From assembly GCA_945877005.1 (NCBI GenBank), contig CAMCQL010000004.1:1-24667 (forward strand): 24,667 nucleotides of DNA. The letters run 5' to 3'. The notes beneath the pieces were generated by a model. It was not told the origin of the DNA. It searched no databases and saw only the letters and a program-made list of their open reading frames with translations. A program made the translations under genes and the position numbers. Origin of the DNA: Chryseobacterium gleum (GTDB taxonomy: Bacteria > Bacteroidota > Bacteroidia > Flavobacteriales_D > Crocinitomicaceae). Shown here piece after piece: positions 1-7,246 of this stretch (position 1 is its first letter; every line of letters starts with the position of its first letter).

Positions 1-569
1 TAAAAATCAAGTTGGTAAACACCTTTTTTTGAGTCGACTAGGTAGAGGTAGTTTTCATATTCTTGGAGTTGAATGATTTCTGAACTTCCAATTAATTGAT
101 TCAAATTTTGAACACGTTGGATTTGATTCGTACTTAAATCAATCATACATAACGTTGAATTCGGTTGGTCATAAATCCAAAATTTTGAAGGTTGATCGGA
201 AGCACTAAAGCAGACTGCGTTTTTTATACCGAAATCAGACAAGTCAAGTTGATTTTGAAGATTTAAGTTGTTGTCGAAAATTGAAATGGTTTGTTGTTCT
301 TTCGAAAACAGGATGATTTTGAGCGGGTTTCTAGCATCAATACTACTAATCGCTCCAATCGATTTAATACTTTGTTGAAAAAGAAGTTGATTTTTTGAAT
401 TGTATTTTTGGAGTAATTGGAAATTTCCAACATATAGATTTCCTAGTGCATCTACATCAAACGTTGAAGCTGACTGGATATCCATTTTGAACTCCTCTAC
501 TAATTTGGGAGGAACTTGACTAAAGAAAAAGTAAGGGACAAAAAGCGAAAATAAAAGTATTCGAAACAT
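1..569 (-). CDS. Secreted protein of unknown function, partial (C-terminus beyond the left edge)
   Basis: An open frame of about 189 codons runs from an ATG at 569 off the left edge without a stop. The first 18 residues (MFRILLFSLFVPYFFFSQ) form a signal peptide of the Bacteroidota type, hydrophobic and ending in FSQ. The mature part has spaced segments such as DVDALGNLYVGN, SIDARNPLKIILF and LYLVDSKKGVYQLDF, which resemble strands of an NHL or six-bladed beta-propeller protein. That fold is inference; no catalytic motif is visible. The start lies 10 bp downstream of the GH3-like gene stop codon, so the two are probably co-transcribed. Function is not recognised. Confidence 0.8.
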   Translation of the reverse strand, partial: MFRILLFSLFVPYFFFSQVPPKLVEEFKMDIQSASTFDVDALGNLYVGNFQLLQKYNSKNQLLFQQSIKSIGAISSIDARNPLKIILFSKEQQTISIFDNNLNLQNQLDLSDFGIKNAVCFSASDQPSKFWIYDQPNSTLCMIDLSTNQIQRVQNLNQLIGSSEIIQLQEYENYLYLVDSKKGVYQLDF

Positions 570-579
570 GAAGCTAAAG

Positions 580-2094
580 TTAGTTAACAAATTCAAGGAT
601 TTCTTCAAGTATTTTTCGGTCGTTTGAAAGTCGAGGGATTTTATTTTGACCGCCTAATTTGTTCTTTTTTTTGAACCAAAGCTCAAAAGTACCTTCTGGG
701 ACAAAGTGAATAATGGGTGCTTGTAACAGTAAGTTAAAACTTCTTTTTGCGGCATAATCGCTGTTTACACTTTGTAATTTCTCATCGAGCGCCACTAAAA
801 AAGTAGATGATTCAAATTTTTCAGAGGAATTTAATTCGACAATCCATTCATGTGCTCCTTTTTGGTGATTTTCTATAAATATTGGTCCGACTGTATATTC
901 ATTAAGCGTAACATTCGAACTCGCACACGCATGTGCAATCGCAGCATCAGAATTAGAAACAATCACTTCTTCTCCAAATACGTTGATAAATGATTGAGTT
1001 CTACCAGTAATAATACATTTATAAGGTGCGGTGGATGTGAATTGAACGGTATCTCCAATGATATATCTCCATAAACCACCGTTTGTTGTAATTACAAGCG
1101 CATAATTGATTCCGATTTTTATTGATTCTAAAGAGATGATTTTAGTACTTTTTGTACCATTGAAATCAGACATTGGAATGAATTCATAAAAGATTCCGTA
1201 ATCTAACATTAACAGTAAATCGGACGAATTCGGCGTGTCTTGAATACCAAAAAAACCTTCTGATGAATTGTAGGTTTCAATGTAATGCATGTCAGAATAG
1301 GGTAGGAGTTGTTTGAATTCTTCTTTGTAAGGAGTAAAGCTAACCCCACCATGCATAAATAATTCAAGGTTGGGCCAAACTTCTCTGAGGTGTTTTTTAC
1401 CGCTAATTTCTAGAACTTTTTTACATAAAACCAACATCCAACTGGGAACACCTGCAAGTATATAAATATCTTGTTCCATGGTTTCTTTTGCCATTTGTTC
1501 AAGTTTCACCTCCCAATCTGAAAGAAGGGTAGTGGCTCTAGATGGTGTTCTTCTAATTTCTGCCCACCAAGGTAAATTTTTAACTATGATAGCAGATAAA
1601 TCTCCAATGTAAGAGTTTTTGTTGATGTGATTTATTTCAGCGCTACCGCCCAAAATAAGATGTTTGCCTTTATATAGTTTTCGTTTTGGGTAGTTGGTGT
1701 AATACAATGCCAATAAATCTTTCCCTCCTTTGTAATGACAATTAAAAAGTGAAGCTTTCGTGACAGGTATTAATTTTGTTCGATTGGATGTTGTACCAGA
1801 TGATTTTGAAAACCACTTTGTTGCCCCTATGGTTAATACATCTTCTTCTCCCTGAAGTTCTTTGTCAATAAAAGGAAATAAGGTTTCATAATCATTAAGA
1901 CTTACATTTGTAGAGAAGTCTTCGTAAGTGCGAATGATTGAAAAAGAGTGATTAACCCCGAAAACAGTAGATTTATTCTCTGTGATTAATTTTTGAAGCA
2001 GGTTAGCTTGTACTTTTATAGGATGACTTTTAAAAAAGTCAATCGAACGAATACGCTTTTGAATTAACCATGAAAAAATGGAATTAAAAGGCAT
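580..2094 (-). CDS. GH3 family acyl-acid-amido synthetase-like protein
   Basis: This 504-residue protein belongs to the GH3 branch of the ANL (acyl-adenylating) superfamily, first known from plant auxin- and jasmonate-amino acid synthetases and common as a single copy in Bacteroidota. The ATP/AMP-binding motif KSSGTTSNRTK is at about residues 97-107, the second nucleotide motif YNSSEG at 275-280, and the GLWRYIIGDTVQF segment that closes the large domain at about 340-352. It presumably adenylates a carboxylic acid and transfers it to an amine or amino acid. The bacterial substrate is not deducible from sequence. Length is near the bacterial norm of about 500. It lies 19 bp after the stop of a tiny membrane-protein ORF and 10 bp before the secreted protein gene, suggesting one operon. 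Confidence 0.9.
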   Translation of the reverse strand: MPFNSIFSWLIQKRIRSIDFFKSHPIKVQANLLQKLITENKSTVFGVNHSFSIIRTYEDFSTNVSLNDYETLFPFIDKELQGEEDVLTIGATKWFSKSSGTTSNRTKLIPVTKASLFNCHYKGGKDLLALYYTNYPKRKLYKGKHLILGGSAEINHINKNSYIGDLSAIIVKNLPWWAEIRRTPSRATTLLSDWEVKLEQMAKETMEQDIYILAGVPSWMLVLCKKVLEISGKKHLREVWPNLELFMHGGVSFTPYKEEFKQLLPYSDMHYIETYNSSEGFFGIQDTPNSSDLLLMLDYGIFYEFIPMSDFNGTKSTKIISLESIKIGINYALVITTNGGLWRYIIGDTVQFTSTAPYKCIITGRTQSFINVFGEEVIVSNSDAAIAHACASSNVTLNEYTVGPIFIENHQKGAHEWIVELNSSEKFESSTFLVALDEKLQSVNSDYAAKRSFNLLLQAPIIHFVPEGTFELWFKKKNKLGGQNKIPRLSNDRKILEEILEFVN

Positions 2095-2113
2095 TCTTAA
2101 AATTGGTTAGGTA

Positions 2114-2212
2114 TTATCCCCAAATCATGATAGATGCCAATACACCGATTACTACAAGTGTATAAATCCATCCTACTGCTTCTGTTGATTTATCGAAAAA
2201 ATTGTCAGACAT
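2114..2212 (-). CDS. 32-residue single-pass membrane peptide (unlisted small ORF)
   Basis: An ATG at 2212 opens a 32-codon frame ending in TAA at 2114. The peptide starts MSDNFFDKSTEAVGW and continues with an uninterrupted hydrophobic segment (about residues 15-31, IYTLVVIGVLASIMIW), ending in Gly. This is a polar, acidic N-terminus followed by one membrane helix, with almost no C-terminal tail. Support for coding: it fills most of the gap between rfaE2 and the GH3 gene on the same strand, starts about 15 bp after a TATATTTG box, and has a coherent membrane topology. The frame is too short for coding statistics to prove it. No function is recognised; a small accessory subunit or modulator of a membrane protein is possible. 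Confidence 0.6.
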   Translation of the reverse strand: MSDNFFDKSTEAVGWIYTLVVIGVLASIMIWG

Positions 2213-2227
2213 AACGTTTATTTTTTA

Positions 2228-2235
2228 CAAATATA
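2228..2235 (-). promoter_or_regulatory. Candidate Bacteroidota -7 box (TATATTTG)
   Basis: On the minus strand the octamer TATATTTG matches the Bacteroidota sigma-A -7 consensus TAnnTTTG exactly. It lies between the rfaE2 stop and the start of the 32-residue peptide at 2212. No clear -33 TTG is present; TTC occurs 23 bp upstream. It would give a short leader for the small-peptide, GH3 and secreted-protein genes. Confidence 0.4.
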
Positions 2236-2274
2236 GAAATTGTATAATTAATTGTGCTGAACTTATAGAATATT

Positions 2275-2790
2275 TTAGTCTTTTATTTTTGAAATTAGTG
2301 ATGTGGTAGAGTAACCGTCTTCTAAATCAACCGTTTTTACATTTCCTCCATTTGCTCGAACAACATCAGAGCCAATAATATATTTTTTGCTTAATGGGTT
2401 ATTTTCATTTTCATCGTAATCTGCACCCTTCACCAATATTGTAGGTACTAATGTTTCAATAAGGTCGATGGGTGTTTGATCATTGAAAAGGATTACAAGG
2501 TCCACGACTTCTAGCGATGCCAATACAAATAAACGTGCATCTTCGGAGTTGATCGGTCGTTCATCACCTTTTCCTTGTTGTTTTACCGATTCGTCCGTAT
2601 TTAATCCAATGATTAGTTTGTCTCCGTATTCTGCAGCTTTTGCAAGGTAAGTAACATGGCCTTTGTGTAGAATATCAAAGCAGCCATTTGTAAAAACAAT
2701 GGTTTTATTTTCGCTTTTCCACTTTTCTACTATTTGTATCGCTTGATCTTTGGTGGAAATTTTTTTAATTATCTGCTGAAGCTTCGACAT
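2275..2790 (-). CDS. rfaE2: D-glycero-beta-D-manno-heptose 1-phosphate adenylyltransferase
   Basis: This 171-residue protein is the stand-alone nucleotidyltransferase half of HldE. It would transfer AMP from ATP to heptose 1-phosphate, giving ADP-heptose for lipopolysaccharide core synthesis in the cytoplasm. The cytidylyltransferase-like motif TNGCFDILHKGH spans residues 34-45 with the HxGH signature at 42-45. VKGADY at 120-125 and the C-terminal GYSTTSLI at 159-166 match the family's second nucleotide-binding motifs. Length is normal for RfaE2 (about 160-170). The kinase half (rfaE1) is not in the window. Its start overlaps the last 26 bp of the upstream membrane-protein gene, which indicates translational coupling. 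An alternative is a related cytidylyltransferase, but KGADY and the C-terminal STT motif favour RfaE2. Confidence 0.92.
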   Translation of the reverse strand: MSKLQQIIKKISTKDQAIQIVEKWKSENKTIVFTNGCFDILHKGHVTYLAKAAEYGDKLIIGLNTDESVKQQGKGDERPINSEDARLFVLASLEVVDLVILFNDQTPIDLIETLVPTILVKGADYDENENNPLSKKYIIGSDVVRANGGNVKTVDLEDGYSTTSLISKIKD

Positions 2791-3796
2791 GTTCTGAAGA
2801 GAAATTTTTCGGGATTAGTATGAGAGAGATTAACCCTAAGATTATGATAACAAGCGTTTGAGAAACCCAAATGATCATTCCTAATGCGTTCCCAATCGCT
2901 AGAGCATTTGGTTCTTTTTCTCCTAAAATTAACTCTACAACAAGTCCAATCAACAAAGGAAAAGTTCCGATTCCCCCATTCGTAAAAACAATACCCAATG
3001 ATCCAGCAATGAAACCTAGTAGAATTCCATCAATTGGGAAGTTCGAAGTACTTTTCAATGCGAAAAAACAAATACCAAAATAAACAATGTATATAATCCA
3101 AATGAGTAATGTATGAATCGAGTAAGCAATTGGATTTTTGCATTTTAACAACGAAAAAACACCTTCGAGTATTCCTTTTACAATTCCAATAATTTTGTTT
3201 CTTAGTGTTGGTTTTTTGAATAGTAAAACTCCTATTATACCAAAGATAATTAAGCATACTACAATTATGTAGGTAGAAGCATTGGAATCAGAAGTAGGAC
3301 TACTTTTGCCGCCAAATTGAGATTGTATTTTTAGAAAAATTAATTTAAAATTTTCAAATCCGATGCCTGCACTAATCCCTGCAACTATAAGCAACATTAG
3401 AAAGTCAACTGCGCGTTCTGCAATGATTGTTCCAAAAGATTTTACAAATGGGATCCCATCTGATTTGAGTAACATTGCAGATCGAGTCGCTTCACCAGCT
3501 CTCGGAATTGTTAAGTTCATGATATAACCAATCATTATTGCGTGATAACGATTCCAAAAAGAAGGGGTGTAACCCATCGGTTCAAGCATGTATTTCCATC
3601 GATAAGCTCTAAGTAAAAAAGCGATTAAGCTCAATCCAATTGAGAGAATGATCCAAGAATAGTTGGCTTCGTGTATTGCTTTGTAAAAATGATGTTTTCC
3701 ATTTTCATCCATATTGGAAAAAAAATACCACACCAAATAAACTCCTAATAATAAAGGAAGTACTGTTTTTAATAGTTTTAAAATGATAGACTTCAT
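2765..3796 (-). CDS. Lysylphosphatidylglycerol synthase-like transmembrane protein (UPF0104, flippase-like)
   Basis: This 343-residue integral membrane protein has about eight hydrophobic helices and the signatures of the UPF0104 / LPG_synthase_TM family: YRWKYMLEPMG near residue 65-75, NLTIPRAGEATRSAML in the 90s-100s, and IIAERAVDFLMLLI near 125-138. The family is the transmembrane part of MprF without its aminoacyl-transferase domain. It has been proposed to flip lipids, but the substrate here is unknown. It starts within the panD stop codon (ATGA overlap at 3796) and its end overlaps rfaE2 by 26 bp, so the three genes are translationally coupled. The pairing with rfaE2 hints at an envelope lipid role, which is inference. 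Confidence 0.88.
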   Translation of the reverse strand: MKSIILKLLKTVLPLLLGVYLVWYFFSNMDENGKHHFYKAIHEANYSWIILSIGLSLIAFLLRAYRWKYMLEPMGYTPSFWNRYHAIMIGYIMNLTIPRAGEATRSAMLLKSDGIPFVKSFGTIIAERAVDFLMLLIVAGISAGIGFENFKLIFLKIQSQFGGKSSPTSDSNASTYIIVVCLIIFGIIGVLLFKKPTLRNKIIGIVKGILEGVFSLLKCKNPIAYSIHTLLIWIIYIVYFGICFFALKSTSNFPIDGILLGFIAGSLGIVFTNGGIGTFPLLIGLVVELILGEKEPNALAIGNALGMIIWVSQTLVIIILGLISLILIPKNFSSEHVEASADN

Positions 3797-4146
3797 CAGT
3801 CTATAAGATTGGTTTGTTCATTTGGGAATACCAAACTCGGCTTGAATTTTTTAGCTTCCTCAAAATCCATATAACCATAACCGATTATTATAATTGGATC
3901 ATTTACTGCTACGCGCCGCGCTGCAGGCCCATTCAGACATATTGTTCCTGTATTACGATCACCCCGGATGACATAGGTTTCAAATCGCTCTCCGTTATTG
4001 ATGTTTACAATTTGAACTTTTTCACCTTCAATGATGTTAGAGGCTTCCATTAAAGCTTCATCGATGGTAATACTTCCGATGTAATTTAAATCAGCTTGAG
4101 TTACTCTAACCCGATGAATTTTAGATTTTACTACTTCAATTAACAT
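3796..4146 (-). CDS. panD: Aspartate 1-decarboxylase precursor
   Basis: PanD decarboxylates L-aspartate to beta-alanine for pantothenate and coenzyme A synthesis. It is made as a proenzyme that cleaves itself between Gly24 and Ser25 to create a pyruvoyl group. Here YIGS occupies residues 22-25, with cleavage expected at G24/S25. The other active-site positions of the E. coli enzyme are also in register: K9, H11, R54, T57, Y58 and N72. At 116 residues the length is close to the usual 116-126. It is downstream of panC with a 53-bp gap that holds a candidate promoter, and its TGA overlaps the start of the next gene. Confidence 0.97.
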   Translation of the reverse strand: MLIEVVKSKIHRVRVTQADLNYIGSITIDEALMEASNIIEGEKVQIVNINNGERFETYVIRGDRNTGTICLNGPAARRVAVNDPIIIIGYGYMDFEEAKKFKPSLVFPNEQTNLID

Positions 4147-4166
4147 ATTTCATTGGATAATCTCGG

Positions 4167-4174
4167 CAAATTTA
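4167..4174 (-). promoter_or_regulatory. Candidate -7 box (TAAATTTG) upstream of panD
   Basis: In the 53-bp gap between panC and panD the minus strand reads TAAATTTG, a full match to TAnnTTTG. A TTG lies 15 bp further upstream (minus strand, 4190-4192), slightly closer than the usual 17-23 bp. The panD start at 4146 is about 20 bp downstream. It may allow panD and the envelope genes to be expressed separately from panC. Confidence 0.4.
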
Positions 4175-4199
4175 CATTAAAATTTAAACCAAAAGTCTT

Positions 4200-5057
4200 T
4201 CATGTTTTTTTATTGTAAATTTCTAGGTTATCGATGAGTCTTACTTCATTGATGACAGCAACAACACAAGCCACAGAATTGTTGACCCATTCTTTCGTAA
4301 GTTTTTGTAGTGTCAATGGATCAACAATTTCAACATACTCAACAGTTAACCCTCCATCGGTAATCATCTTAGAAATCAGTTCTTGCGTTGCTTCAGGTGT
4401 CGATTTTTCGGCTTCTGTTTTGGCTGTTTGTAATGCTGTATGTAGAATTGATGCTTGATTTCTTTGAGCAATTGAAAGTCTTAGATTTCGGCTACTCATT
4501 GCGAGACCATTACTCTCTCGGAGTGTTGGACAGGGGATTATATTTATGGGGAGATTAAAATTGTTCACTAAATGTTGGATAACGGCGACTTGTTGAAAAT
4601 CTTTAAGTCCAAAATATGCGTTTTTTGGTTGGATCAGCTGAAAAAGTCGGTAAACGATTTGACAAACACCTAGAAAATGGCCAGGTCGAAATTTCCCCTC
4701 CATTGTATTTTCGATTTCCCCAAGTTCAATTCCAGGAAAAATATAATCTGGTGAGTATATTTCCTCTTTGGTTGGGGTGAATACGTATTTACAACCCCAT
4801 TTGATAAGTTGCTCAAAATCTTTTTCCAGTTGAATCGGATAGTTTTCGAAGTCTATTGAATTGTTAAATTGAGTTGGATTTATGAAAATAGAAACTATCG
4901 TAAAATTGTTTTCTTGTAATGATTTTTTGATCAATGCGCCGTGACCATCGTGTAACGCTCCCATTGTAGGTACGAATCCAATTGACGTACCTTTTTCTAA
5001 ATTTGAAAGGGTTTCATTAAGTGTTGATAGTCTGTTTATTATGTTTAATTTAGTCAT
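4200..5057 (-). CDS. panC: Pantothenate synthetase (pantoate--beta-alanine ligase)
   Basis: PanC condenses pantoate with beta-alanine in an ATP-dependent reaction through a pantoyl-adenylate, using the product of the neighbouring panD. Family motifs appear in order: PTMGALHDGH at residues 30-39 with the HxGH signature, FINPTQF at 58-64, GHFLGV at 126-131, LKDFQQ at 151-156 and PTLRESNGLAMSSRN at 177-191. Length (285) is typical of PanC (about 280). The gene is the first of the minus-strand run and is divergent from the GT5-like gene across 102 bp. No panB is in the window. Confidence 0.97.
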   Translation of the reverse strand: MTKLNIINRLSTLNETLSNLEKGTSIGFVPTMGALHDGHGALIKKSLQENNFTIVSIFINPTQFNNSIDFENYPIQLEKDFEQLIKWGCKYVFTPTKEEIYSPDYIFPGIELGEIENTMEGKFRPGHFLGVCQIVYRLFQLIQPKNAYFGLKDFQQVAVIQHLVNNFNLPINIIPCPTLRESNGLAMSSRNLRLSIAQRNQASILHTALQTAKTEAEKSTPEATQELISKMITDGGLTVEYVEIVDPLTLQKLTKEWVNNSVACVVAVINEVRLIDNLEIYNKKT

Positions 5058-5079
5058 ATCTTTCTTTGCATGGATTACG

Positions 5080-5087
5080 CAAAATTA
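5080..5087 (-). promoter_or_regulatory. Candidate -7 box (TAATTTTG) upstream of panC
   Basis: In the divergent panC / GT5-like intergenic region the minus strand reads TAATTTTG, matching TAnnTTTG, 22 bp before the panC ATG. No TTG is found at the usual -33 distance; the region upstream is an A/T homopolymer-rich tract shared with the opposite promoter. Confidence 0.45.
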
Positions 5088-5116
5088 TTATTTTTTTTCT
5101 AATCATTTTTTTTTCG

Positions 5117-5124
5117 TAAATTTG
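5117..5124 (+). promoter_or_regulatory. Candidate -7 box (TAAATTTG) upstream of the GT5-like / DUF4270 / glmS unit
   Basis: The plus strand reads TAAATTTG, a full match to TAnnTTTG, 35 bp before the ATG at 5160. It sits back to back with the panC box at 5080-5087, with a T-rich spacer (about 5088-5114) between them. No -33 TTG is evident. Confidence 0.45.
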
Positions 5125-5159
5125 TATTCTATATTTATAAAAGATTATCTCATTATCTT

Positions 5160-5981
5160 ATGGATAAAAAAAGAGTACTTTTTATTTCTCAGGAAATAAC
5201 CCCTTTTTCATCGAAGGATGAAGTTGCAAACGTTGTTCGTAAACTTTCTCAAGGCATTCAGGATTCAGGTAAAGAAATCCGTGTATTCATGCCTAAATTC
5301 GGAAATATCAATGAACGAAGACATCAGTTGCATGAAGTAATTAGATTATCTGGCTTGAATTTGGTAATTGACGATAAAGATCACCCATTAATTATTAAGG
5401 TTGCTTCTGTTCCTTCTGCAAGAATGCAGGTTTATTTCATTGATAACGAAGAGTTTTTTAAGAGAAAGAATGCGCTCCATGAGGATGACGGGACTTATTA
5501 CCAAGACAATGATGAGCGTTCTATGTTTTTTGTAAGAGGGGTGTTGGAAACAGTGAAAAAATTAGGTTGGAAACCAGATATCATTCATTGTAATGGTTGG
5601 ATGACCGCTTTAATGCCTTTGTATATTAAAAAGATTTTCAACAAAGATCCTCACTTTTCAGATACTAAAGTCGTAATGAGTTTGTACAATTCTATTTTTA
5701 CACAAAATTGGGACAACCGATTTGCTGAAAAAATGAAATTTGACGGTTTTACTGATGAGGTATTGTCTCAACTTATAGAACCTTCCTATGTAAATGTTAT
5801 TTCTACTGCGTTAAAATATGCGGATGGTGTTACAATTGGTTCTGAAAGTATTACTCCTGATTTAAAAGCTGTGTTCGACGAAGCAACTTGTCTTAAATTA
5901 GAATACCAATCAGAAGAAACTCAAGTTAAATCTTTGTCTGAATTTTTAGATAAAGTGATTGAAGAAGAAATTCTTGCGTAA
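5160..5981 (+). CDS. Glycogen/starch synthase N-terminal-domain protein (GT5-like, lacks the C-terminal domain)
   Basis: The 273 residues match only the N-terminal Rossmann half of glycogen/starch synthase (GT5): opening RVLFISQEITPF at residues 5-16, VFMPKFGNINERRHQL near 42-57, and PDIIHCNGWMTALMP at 139-153, which corresponds to the family's PDVVHxHDW region. The ADP-glucose-binding C-terminal half of the usual roughly 480-residue enzyme is absent. The KxGGL substrate motif near the start is degenerate (SSKDEVANVV, residues 17-26). It is therefore unlikely to be an active glycogen synthase on its own. From memory, this short form is widespread in Bacteroidota and often sits beside panC and a DUF4270 gene; its role is unknown. 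Its TAA overlaps the ATG of the next gene by one base. Confidence 0.85.
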   Translation: MDKKRVLFISQEITPFSSKDEVANVVRKLSQGIQDSGKEIRVFMPKFGNINERRHQLHEVIRLSGLNLVIDDKDHPLIIKVASVPSARMQVYFIDNEEFFKRKNALHEDDGTYYQDNDERSMFFVRGVLETVKKLGWKPDIIHCNGWMTALMPLYIKKIFNKDPHFSDTKVVMSLYNSIFTQNWDNRFAEKMKFDGFTDEVLSQLIEPSYVNVISTALKYADGVTIGSESITPDLKAVFDEATCLKLEYQSEETQVKSLSEFLDKVIEEEILA

Positions 5982-7243
5982 TGGGTTTTAGAGTGCTACA
6001 ATTATTCTATTTTTTATTTTTAACCCTCATAGTAATAGGGTGTAAAAAAGAAATCAATTCCACTGGTGTAAATGCTTTAGGGATTGATAATTCAAAAGTA
6101 ATGACTGTAGACTCGTTTGATATTGAGACTGGATCAATTATTGATGATAATATCATAACTACGAACCCAGCATATTTGTTGTTGGGCTCATACAATGACA
6201 AAGATTTAGGTATCTGTTCAGCTTCCTTCTGTTCTGAATTAAGTTTAACATCTTATAATTTAAACGTTGCTGACGAAGTAATCGATATCTCAGATATTGA
6301 ATCTTGTAATTTAACTATTAGCATCAATGAGAATAGTTTCAGTGGAAAAAATGCTCCACAATCTTTTTTAGTACATCAATTGAGGGACTCACTTTATTCT
6401 AAAAATTATTACAGTTCATCAATAATTAATATAGATCCATCTGAGGTTTCTGAATCATCAAATAGTTTAGAATTTAAAAAAGAAGCATTAAATTCAGATT
6501 CTAGTTCAGTGAATTACACATTGAACATACCGATAAAAAAAGAATTTGCATTTGAGATTTTAGGAGAATCAAAACTGAATAGCAAAGCGTTTAGCTCTCA
6601 GTCCGAATTTAGAAAAAGGTTTAAAGGTCTACAAGTTAGTGCAGTTTCTTCTCAAACAGTGGGTGAAGGAGCTGTATTTTACATTGCTTCAAGTCCTAGA
6701 TTGACAATTAATTTCGTTGGACGAAAATCAAAACAAAAACAATCTTTTTCACTTGAACTTAAATCTTCAGGAACTCGGTTGAATCAGGTGAAGTTTTCGG
6801 GCAACAATAAAGGAGCAATCGATCCTTCGAAAGAAAACGAAAAGTTTTATGCACAATCGAATCGATTAAAAGGTTTTATACGCTTACCGAATATAGAAAA
6901 GCAACTACCAAGAAATGCAGTTATACATTCTGCTGAACTTTCTTTGCCTTTTGAAAAAAATGAGTCGTTAAGATTGAGTAATGAAATTTCGGTGGCATTA
7001 AAGAATTCATTGACTGAAAACAGTTTTCGTATCTCAAATTATGCTCTTGTAAATCTTGTTTCTTCTGTTTATAATATAGATGTAAAAGATTACATTCAAA
7101 AAGTAATTACAGGAAAAGTTTTAAACTGGGGCTTAGTCGTTGCTCCTAAATTTTATATTTCAAGTGGAGAGAAAATAACTTTTCTTGGCGCTGGTAATAA
7201 GTCAAATAGACCTAAATTAATTGTTAAATATTCAACTTTATAG
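5981..7243 (+). CDS. DUF4270 family lipoprotein
   Basis: This 420-residue protein has a lipoprotein signal: hydrophobic residues 5-20 followed by lipobox VIGC with Cys21, then KKE. After it comes the pattern I associate with DUF4270: a TVDSF segment, then NPAYLLLGSYNDKDLG around residues 62-77, and a C-terminal NWGLVVAP...RPKLIVKYS segment. Lipidated export to the outer membrane or cell surface is likely. The function of DUF4270 is unknown. The frame begins inside the preceding stop codon (TAATG) and ends 3 bp before glmS, so the three genes must be co-transcribed. Low-complexity Ser-rich stretches suggest an extended or beta-rich extracytoplasmic structure (inference). Confidence 0.85.
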   Translation: MGFRVLQLFYFLFLTLIVIGCKKEINSTGVNALGIDNSKVMTVDSFDIETGSIIDDNIITTNPAYLLLGSYNDKDLGICSASFCSELSLTSYNLNVADEVIDISDIESCNLTISINENSFSGKNAPQSFLVHQLRDSLYSKNYYSSSIINIDPSEVSESSNSLEFKKEALNSDSSSVNYTLNIPIKKEFAFEILGESKLNSKAFSSQSEFRKRFKGLQVSAVSSQTVGEGAVFYIASSPRLTINFVGRKSKQKQSFSLELKSSGTRLNQVKFSGNNKGAIDPSKENEKFYAQSNRLKGFIRLPNIEKQLPRNAVIHSAELSLPFEKNESLRLSNEISVALKNSLTENSFRISNYALVNLVSSVYNIDVKDYIQKVITGKVLNWGLVVAPKFYISSGEKITFLGAGNKSNRPKLIVKYSTL

Positions 7244-7246
7244 ATT

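Noticed and set aside
3030..3257. Alternative minus-strand frame of 75 codons inside the flippase-like gene
   Set aside because: It shadows a well-supported membrane-protein gene; its Lys/Asn/Cys-rich product has no coherent domain.
7244..7246. glmS ribozyme or riboswitch upstream of glmS
   Set aside because: Only 3 bp separate glmS from the preceding gene, and the ribozyme is known from Firmicutes-type bacteria.
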